Origin: Vulcanimicrobiota bacterium | Lineage (GTDB): Bacteria; Vulcanimicrobiota; Vulcanimicrobiia; Vulcanimicrobiales; Vulcanimicrobiaceae | NCBI GenBank assembly: GCA_027306845.1 | Contig: DAHUYY010000052.1 | Coordinates: 1-10,394, forward strand | Reading direction: 5' to 3' | DNA length: 10,394 nt | In this document: one piece after another, positions 6,454-10,394 of the stretch | Layout: each line of letters opens with the position of its first letter | How positions within the stretch are numbered: position 1 is the first letter of the stretch | Program-made: the position numbers and the translations under genes | Notes under the pieces: model-generated | The model's database searches: none | Seen by the model: the letters and a program-made list of their open reading frames with translations, nothing else | Told to the model about the DNA's origin: nothing

Positions 6454-7767
6454 GTGTCGTTGGAGTCGTTGCGTGGCGGCGGACGGCCGCTGATCGAAGG
6501 TGTGAGCGCCCGCGAAATTCTCGATTCGCGCGGAAACCCGACCGTGGCGGTTAGCGTCGCGACGAGTTTCGGTGCGGTGGAAGAAGCGATGGTACCCTCG
6601 GGTGCATCGACGGGCGCACACGAAGCGGTCGAGCTGCGCGACGGCGATGCGAAACGGTACGGCGGAAAAGGCGTGCGCAAGGCGGTCGCGGCGGTGAACG
6701 ACCGCATCGGCCCGATTCTCGAAGGGCTCGCCGCGACCGCACCGCGCGAGATCGACGAGAAACTCATCGACCTCGACGGCACCGCGAACAAGGCGCAACT
6801 CGGCGCGAATGCGCTGCTCGGGGTCTCGCTCGCGGTCGCTCGCAGCGCCGCGGCGAGCCTCTCGCAACCGTTGTTTCGCTATCTCGGCGGGCCTTCGGCC
6901 TCGACGTTGCCGGTGCCGATGATGAACGTCATCAACGGCGGCAAACACGCATCGGGCGCGTTGCAATTTCAAGAGTGCATGATCGTCCCGGTCGGCGCGG
7001 CGAATTTTGCCGAAGCGGTCCGTTACGGCGCGGAGACATTTCACGCACTCGGCGCGCTCTTGCACGAGAAGGGCCTGCCGACGCAGGTTGGCGACGAAGG
7101 CGGTTACGCGCCGCCGCTCGAGTCGATCGATGCGGCGATGGCGATTCTCGTTGCGGCGATCGAACGCGCCGGTTATAAGCCGGGCAGCGATATCGCCATC
7201 GCTCTCGACCCCGCTTCGAGCGAGTTTTACCAGGACGGAAAATATTACGCGCGCGACACCGCGCATGGTTTGAGCGCGGCGGAGATGGTCGAACTCTATC
7301 GCGATCTCTGCGAACGTTTCCCGATTATCTCCATCGAAGACGGACTTGCCGAGGACGACTGGAGCGGTTGGCGCGCGCTTACCGAGGCGCTCGGGGAGCG
7401 CGTGCAGTTAGTCGGCGACGATATTTTCGTCACGAACACCGCAATTTTAGCGCGCGGCATCCGCGAAGGTGTCGCCAATTCGATTCTGATCAAGGTGAAC
7501 CAGATCGGCACGCTTACCGAGACGCTCGATGCCGTCGAGATGGCGCACAAAGCGGGTTACACGGCGGTGATTTCGCATCGCTCCGGAGAGACCGAGGATA
7601 CGACGATCGCCGATATCGCGGTGGCGACGGGTGCGGGGCAGATAAAAACCGGCTCGCTCTCGCGCAGCGACCGCGTCGCAAAGTATAATAGACTCATGGC
7701 AATAGAAATGGAACTTGGGGCGGCCGCTCGCTTCCCCGGCAAAGCGGCGTTTCGTGCGCGGCGTTAA
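6454..7767 (+). CDS. eno: Enolase (phosphopyruvate hydratase)
   Basis: The 437-residue enzyme converts 2-phosphoglycerate to phosphoenolpyruvate in glycolysis and gluconeogenesis. All catalytic residues are visible: the Ser-containing loop SGASTG (49-54), the general acid Glu215 in GDEGGYAP, the Mg ligands Asp252, Glu295 (SIEDG) and Asp322 (GDD), the general base Lys347 in LIKVNQIGT, His375 in the SHRSGETED signature, and Lys398 in IKTGSLSRSDR. Length and domain order are normal. The GTG at 6454 lies four bases after ndk and has no clear ribosome binding site. About 19 residues precede the conserved REILDSRGNPT, roughly ten more than in model enolases, so TTG 6469 or GTG 6502 could be the true start. 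The 3' end overlaps the lipoprotein gene. Confidence 0.97.
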   Translation: MSLESLRGGGRPLIEGVSAREILDSRGNPTVAVSVATSFGAVEEAMVPSGASTGAHEAVELRDGDAKRYGGKGVRKAVAAVNDRIGPILEGLAATAPREIDEKLIDLDGTANKAQLGANALLGVSLAVARSAAASLSQPLFRYLGGPSASTLPVPMMNVINGGKHASGALQFQECMIVPVGAANFAEAVRYGAETFHALGALLHEKGLPTQVGDEGGYAPPLESIDAAMAILVAAIERAGYKPGSDIAIALDPASSEFYQDGKYYARDTAHGLSAAEMVELYRDLCERFPIISIEDGLAEDDWSGWRALTEALGERVQLVGDDIFVTNTAILARGIREGVANSILIKVNQIGTLTETLDAVEMAHKAGYTAVISHRSGETEDTTIADIAVATGAGQIKTGSLSRSDRVAKYNRLMAIEMELGAAARFPGKAAFRARR

Positions 7768-8185
7768 AGCGCTCGGCGCGCTTCTGAGCGTTGCGTTGCT
7801 CGCCGGTTGCGGCGGTGCCGTTGCAACCGTGCGGCAGGCCGAGTGCAACGGCTACGCGCTCCTTCCGGCGCCGCCGGAGATGCTCTACCCGACTGCAAAC
7901 GCAACGGCCGTTCCCGACGGCAACTTCACGCTGGTGCTCGCCTCGACGTACGGCATCGGGGTCTACCTCAGCGGCGGTAGCGGTGGGAATCTCTCGCTTG
8001 CGACCACCACGGTGCCGAGCCCGCTGCCGAGCCCGAGTGCGACCGCGCCGCCGAACGCGACCCCGGCAGGCTATGCCGTCGGCCCGCTTGCAGCGCACAC
8101 CACCTATACGGTCGACGCGACCTTCACCCAGCCCGCCGGCTGCCCGAATATCTCGGGAACCGTGGGATCCTTCACCACGCAATAG
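7754..8185 (+). CDS. Small secreted lipoprotein with a possible Ig-like beta domain
   Basis: Starting at GTG 7754 gives 143 residues with a textbook lipoprotein signal: charged RGVK, the hydrophobic run ALGALLSVALLAG, and Cys19 in the lipobox LLAGC. The mature part is 124 residues, with alternating Ser/Thr/Val-rich segments, a Pro/Ser linker (PSPLPSPSATAPP), two further cysteines, and a C-terminal YTVDATF...GSFTTQ edge typical of Ig-like or fibronectin-like beta sandwiches. I do not recognise a named family. An upstream TTG at 7715 would add 13 residues, but the signal peptide favours 7754. The gene overlaps the eno 3' end by 14 bases in another frame, so it may be cotranscribed with eno. It is presumably anchored to a membrane. 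The function is unknown. Confidence 0.72.
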   Translation: MRGVKALGALLSVALLAGCGGAVATVRQAECNGYALLPAPPEMLYPTANATAVPDGNFTLVLASTYGIGVYLSGGSGGNLSLATTTVPSPLPSPSATAPPNATPAGYAVGPLAAHTTYTVDATFTQPAGCPNISGTVGSFTTQ

Positions 8186-8237
8186 CTGCGGCAGGCGCTT
8201 CGTTTCCAGGGTGCGAACGCGCTGAAGCCCGATTCGT

Positions 8238-8312
8238 GGGCCTGTAGCTCAGCGGTAGAGCGGCCGGCTCATAACTGGTTGCGCGTAGGTTCGAATCCTA
8301 CCGGGCCCACCA
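8238..8312 (+). tRNA. tRNA with CAU anticodon (elongator Met, or Ile2)
   Basis: A full cloverleaf folds. The acceptor GGGCCTG pairs with CGGGCCC, with one T-G pair. The D stem is GCTC/GAGC. The anticodon stem GCCGG/CTGGT contains two G-T pairs and encloses loop CTCATAA, so the anticodon is CAT. The T arm is GTAGG-TTCGAAT-CCTAC, and ACCA is encoded at the 3' end. It is not initiator-like: it has a normal G1-C72 pair and lacks three consecutive G-C pairs in the anticodon stem. The C4-G69 and C5-G68 acceptor pairs are reported recognition elements of TilS in E. coli tRNA-Ile2, so an isoleucine identity after lysidine modification cannot be excluded. I see no clear promoter in the 52 bases upstream. 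Confidence 0.95.
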
Positions 8313-8318
8313 ATCGAG

Positions 8319-8347
8319 TTGACAGCCCCCGTCGCGACGGGTACCCT
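8319..8347 (+). promoter_or_regulatory. Sigma-70-type promoter of tRNA-Glu with a palindromic spacer
   Basis: A perfect -35 hexamer TTGACA (8319-8324) is followed after 17 bases by TACCCT (8342-8347), which keeps the T, A and final T of the -10 consensus. Transcription would begin near 8354, about 34 bases before tRNA-Glu. The spacer contains the perfect 14-bp palindrome CCCGTCGCGACGGG (8328-8341). Confidence 0.62.
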
Positions 8348-8357
8348 ACGCGTGTCC

Positions 8358-8375
8358 CCCGACTCCGTTGTCGGG
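8358..8375 (+). other. Hairpin in the 5' leader of tRNA-Glu
   Basis: CCCGAC and GTCGGG form a 6-bp GC-rich stem around a six-base loop, just after the predicted transcription start and 12 bases before the mature tRNA end. It may influence 5' processing of the pre-tRNA, or be incidental. Confidence 0.35.
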
Positions 8376-8387
8376 TACAGAGTACGT

Positions 8388-8462
8388 GGCGCCATCGTCT
8401 ATCGGTTAGGACAGCCGCCTTTCACGTGGCAAAGACGGGTTCGATTCCCGTTGGCGCTACCA
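8388..8462 (+). tRNA. tRNA-Glu (UUC anticodon)
   Basis: The cloverleaf is complete. The acceptor GGCGCCA pairs with TGGCGCT, ending in a G1-T72 wobble. The D arm is GTCT/GGAC, with U13-G22 as in known tRNA-Glu. The anticodon stem GCCGC/GTGGC holds loop CTTTCAC with anticodon TTC. The T arm is ACGGG-TTCGATT-CCCGT, and ACCA is encoded at the 3' end. It reads GAA and GAG. It has its own promoter upstream and a strong terminator five bases downstream, so it is a monocistronic unit. Confidence 0.97.
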
Positions 8463-8466
8463 CATG

Positions 8467-8497
8467 AGCCCCGTTTTTACGGGGCTTTTTTTCTTTT
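8467..8497 (+). terminator. Rho-independent terminator of tRNA-Glu
   Basis: AGCCCCGT (8467-8474) and ACGGGGCT (8479-8486) are perfectly complementary 8-base arms around a TTTT loop. They are followed by TTTTTT, C, TTTT. This is the strongest intrinsic terminator in the window and begins five bases after the tRNA CCA. Confidence 0.93.
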
Positions 8498-8631
8498 GCC
8501 CAAAGCGTGAATGGTGCAGAGCGGAGGCGGTCAGCCCGCGGCCCGAGGTCATCGCGAGTGGCTCGGGTACGGAGCCGGTAAAGCACCGCTAGCGAACGGT
8601 GTGCGGCATACATTGCCACGCGTGAAGTCCA
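8498..8631. other. Non-coding stretch after the terminator
   Basis: This stretch lies between the tRNA-Glu terminator and the hsdM relic, within an intergenic region of about 430 bases that ends at 8929. I see no convincing gene, promoter or RNA in it. It may be decayed foreign DNA, given the relic beside it. Confidence 0.4.
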
Positions 8632-8849
8632 ATGCTCCGAAAAAAAAAACAGCTCGGTCGCGAAGCCAAGCAAGAGGAGCGGAAGCGACCTAGAATTCGA
8701 GGGGATCCTGGTCCGCCGCGGATACCTTGCGCGGTTCGATGGGTGCCTCGGAGTACAAGCGCCCCGTTCTCGGCCTGATTTTCCTCAAGTACATTTCCGG
8801 TGGGTTCGAAGAACTGCACGCGCAACGTCTTGCGCCGAGCAGCCGGTAA
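8632..8849 (+). pseudogene. hsdM: Relic of a type I restriction-modification methyltransferase gene (hsdM N-terminus)
   Basis: From TGG at 8709 to TAA at 8847 the sequence reads WSAADTLRGSMGASEYK, then VLGLIFLKYIS and FEELHAQ. This is the conserved N-terminal helical domain of HsdM, the N6-adenine methyltransferase subunit of type I restriction-modification systems. Just upstream, EFEGIL (8693-8710), which normally precedes this W in many HsdM proteins, is in another frame, as if about two bases were lost at ATCCTGGTCC. Further upstream a third frame from ATG 8632 begins MLRKKKQLGREA, a plausible start with a run of ten A. The reading stops after about 45 residues of a protein that is normally about 500 long, with no methylase motifs (NPPF/Y) after it. 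It is clearly dead. The start portion is less certain than the core. Confidence 0.82.
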
Positions 8850-8914
8850 GGTCGAACAGGCAAAGGCAATTTTACCCGATGGGGGAACCCCGGGCGATCA
8901 AGAGCTGAGCTTTT

Positions 8915-8920
8915 GAGGAG
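8915..8920 (+). promoter_or_regulatory. Ribosome binding site of the serine hydrolase gene
   Basis: GAGGAG lies nine bases before the GTG at 8930 and supports that start. Confidence 0.6.
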
Positions 8921-8929
8921 ATTTGCCGA

Positions 8930-10105
8930 GTGAATACTTTCGTGCGGGCCTCTGCCGCTGTTTCATGCGCCGTCGCTCTTTCCATCTCGATGGGGCACGG
9001 CTCCGTCGGTGCCGCGGGGACGTCGATTACGGATCCTGCCGTGCAACGCAGCATTGCCGCCGTCGTTGCGAAGAATCGCGCCATCTATGGCGGCCGGACC
9101 CCGGTCCCGGGCGTCCTCGTCGGCGTGTGGGATGCGCAGGGACACAGCTACGTACACGGATTCGGTTATGCGGATCTCTTGAAGAAGCGTCCGCTCACCA
9201 TCGCGGATCATTTCCGCATCGGGAGCAACACGAAGACGTTTACAGCGAGCGTGATGTTGCAGCTCGTACGCGAAGGAAAATTGAGCCTCGACGATCCGAT
9301 TAGTAAATTCAACATCGGTGTCGTGGTCCCGAACGCGAAAAACATCACGATCCGGCAACTACTCGACATGCGTAGCGGTTTGTTCGAAGCGTACCAGACG
9401 CCGGAAATGGAAAAACAAGAAGGGATCAATCCCAACTCCACGATGGACCAGCGGGATATCATTCGCTGGGCGGTCGCGCAAAAGCCATATTTTGCGCCGG
9501 GTCATGGATATCACTACAGCAATACTGGGTACCTGATCGCTGGGCTCATTATCGAAGCCGTCACGCACGACACGATCGCACATCAAATTCAAACGCGTTT
9601 GCTCGTGCCGTTTAAACTAACGGAGACGAGCGTTCCATCCACCCAGGCGATGCCCGAGCCGTGGGCTCACGGGTACGGTCTCGATGCGAAAAAAGACTGG
9701 CAAGACGAGACTTCCGTCCTTCCCGTCTCCGCGATGGGTCCCGCAGGCGACATGATCTCCGATGCAAGCGACATGGAGCGTTGGATCAAGTTGTTCGTAC
9801 TCGCGAAGACCGGGGAACCGAAGGGCTTCAGCGCGATCGACCAGTGCAAGACGTTTGACGGCAATGTTGGTTTCGGCATCGGTCTTGCATGCGCCGGCGA
9901 CAATTGGTATGGCTATACCGGCGGCCTTAACGGCTACAACACCGCCGAATACTATTCGACGAAAACCGGAACGCTGGTGCTCGTCTGGGTTGACGTACAA
10001 TCGGCAAATCCGCCGGGTGTGGCGAACGCCATTTTCCGCGACATCGCCCACATCGTCGATCCAACGAGCCACCCATTCAACGCGAAAGCTGGCGGAACGA
10101 TCTAA
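8930..10105 (+). CDS. Exported serine hydrolase, beta-lactamase / DD-peptidase superfamily (family S12-like)
   Basis: The 391-residue protein begins with a signal peptide (Arg6, then a hydrophobic stretch, small residues near 27-30), so it should act outside the cytoplasm. The catalytic motifs of penicillin-recognising serine hydrolases are in order: SNTK (Ser99, Lys102), YSN (Tyr196, Ser197, Asn198) and a third motif GYTG (328-331), where most relatives have HxG or KTG. Other family marks are FRIGSNTKTFT, LDMRSGL and GPAGDMISDASDMERW. Members include D-alanyl-D-alanine carboxypeptidases, esterases and class C-like beta-lactamases. Substrate cannot be told from sequence, and antibiotic resistance should not be assumed. 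GTG 8930 is supported by GAGGAG upstream. Base composition looks slightly less GC-rich than the housekeeping genes, and it follows an hsdM relic, so recent acquisition is possible. It converges on the gene at 10121. Confidence 0.9.
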   Translation: MNTFVRASAAVSCAVALSISMGHGSVGAAGTSITDPAVQRSIAAVVAKNRAIYGGRTPVPGVLVGVWDAQGHSYVHGFGYADLLKKRPLTIADHFRIGSNTKTFTASVMLQLVREGKLSLDDPISKFNIGVVVPNAKNITIRQLLDMRSGLFEAYQTPEMEKQEGINPNSTMDQRDIIRWAVAQKPYFAPGHGYHYSNTGYLIAGLIIEAVTHDTIAHQIQTRLLVPFKLTETSVPSTQAMPEPWAHGYGLDAKKDWQDETSVLPVSAMGPAGDMISDASDMERWIKLFVLAKTGEPKGFSAIDQCKTFDGNVGFGIGLACAGDNWYGYTGGLNGYNTAEYYSTKTGTLVLVWVDVQSANPPGVANAIFRDIAHIVDPTSHPFNAKAGGTI

Positions 10106-10120
10106 CGACGTCCGCGAACC

Positions 10121-10394
10121 CTACTGTTTCGTGAAAGTACCGTTCCCGTGGTCGTTCAACCATTCGATCGTCATCTGCGCCGCGTGATCGCTCGTCGCCG
10201 GCTTGAACGTGAGTTCCGTAAGCGTACGGAACCCGCCGCCGCCGGGACGGAACACGAACGTGTCGCCATTCCAGTGACGCAGCGCAAAGGTCATATGCTT
10301 CGGACCGATCGTGAGGTGCAAGCCTTTACTGTCAGCGCTGACGATTGCCGGGCCGTACATATCGTTTGAGTATGTGCCGACGTACGCGTCGTTC
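10121..10394 (-). CDS. C-terminal part of a probable serine hydrolase (DUF3471-like domain), partial
   Basis: The minus-strand frame is open from the right edge to TAG at 10123-10121, giving 90 residues of a C-terminus. It reads YVGTYSNDMYGPAIV, then LHLTIGP and LRHWNGDTFVF, a beta-rich pattern that matches the DUF3471 domain found at the C-terminus of many beta-lactamase-superfamily serine hydrolases. The upstream catalytic domain would lie outside the window. An internal ATG at 10360 exists, but the family pattern extends upstream of it, so it is not the start. It converges on the serine hydrolase at 8930-10105 with a 15-base gap and no clear terminator between them. That neighbour lacks this C-terminal domain. 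Confidence 0.7.
   Translation of the reverse strand, partial: NDAYVGTYSNDMYGPAIVSADSKGLHLTIGPKHMTFALRHWNGDTFVFRPGGGGFRTLTELTFKPATSDHAAQMTIEWLNDHGNGTFTKQ

Noticed and set aside
4932..6791. 619-residue minus-strand open frame across DUF3343, birA, ndk and eno
   Set aside because: It runs in the wrong frame through four genes with conserved motifs, and its translation is low-complexity Arg/Ala/Ser. It is a GC-bias shadow.
7684..7689. Perfect TATAAT that could be a -10 box for the lipoprotein gene
   Set aside because: It encodes the conserved KYN of enolase, and no -35 element lies at the right distance.
8422..8673. 83-residue minus-strand frame ending APTGIEPVFAT
   Set aside because: The ending comes from the reverse complement of tRNA-Glu. 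TGIEPV-type tails are a known false protein signature created by tRNA genes.
1..10394. CRISPR array, transposase, integrase or attachment-site repeats
   Set aside because: I saw no regularly spaced repeats, no transposase or integrase motifs, and no second copy of the tRNA-Glu 3' end that would mark an att site within the window.

Overview
This is a GC-rich bacterial chromosome segment. It has dense genes, two tRNAs and strong G/C bias at third codon positions, and several genes appear to start at GTG or lack a clear Shine-Dalgarno site. No gene fixes the phylum. The mix of housekeeping genes, methyl-accepting chemotaxis machinery and an archaemetzincin-like protein would fit an uncultured, deep-branching terrestrial lineage such as Candidatus Eremiobacterota, but that is a low-confidence guess.

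Left end (1-1119, minus strand): acpS and a bifunctional NAD(P)HX epimerase/dehydratase gene (nnrE-nnrD, running off the left edge) overlap by ATGA. Divergent from them (1188-1724) is an archaemetzincin-family protein. It keeps the structural Cys zinc site but has lost every catalytic His and the Glu.

Chemosensory pair (1797-4810): a methyl-accepting signalling protein with membrane helices but no extracytoplasmic sensor is followed, with an ATGA overlap, by a membrane-anchored Cache-type sensor with no signalling domain. Together they look like one chemoreceptor split into two polypeptides. This is the most novel arrangement in the window.

Middle (4947-8185): a DUF3343 small protein converges on a repressor-less biotin-protein ligase (birA). 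birA is divergent from the ndk-eno-lipoprotein cluster, and a perfect 9-bp-arm inverted repeat lies in the birA/ndk gap, ending 5 bp before the ndk start.

Right part (8238-10394): a CAU-anticodon tRNA; then a promoter with a perfect palindrome in its spacer, tRNA-Glu(UUC) and a strong intrinsic terminator. Next come a decayed fragment of a type I restriction-modification methyltransferase gene (hsdM), an exported serine hydrolase of the beta-lactamase/DD-peptidase superfamily, and the convergent C-terminal end of another probable serine hydrolase. The stretch after the tRNAs looks like a variable site where foreign DNA has come and gone.
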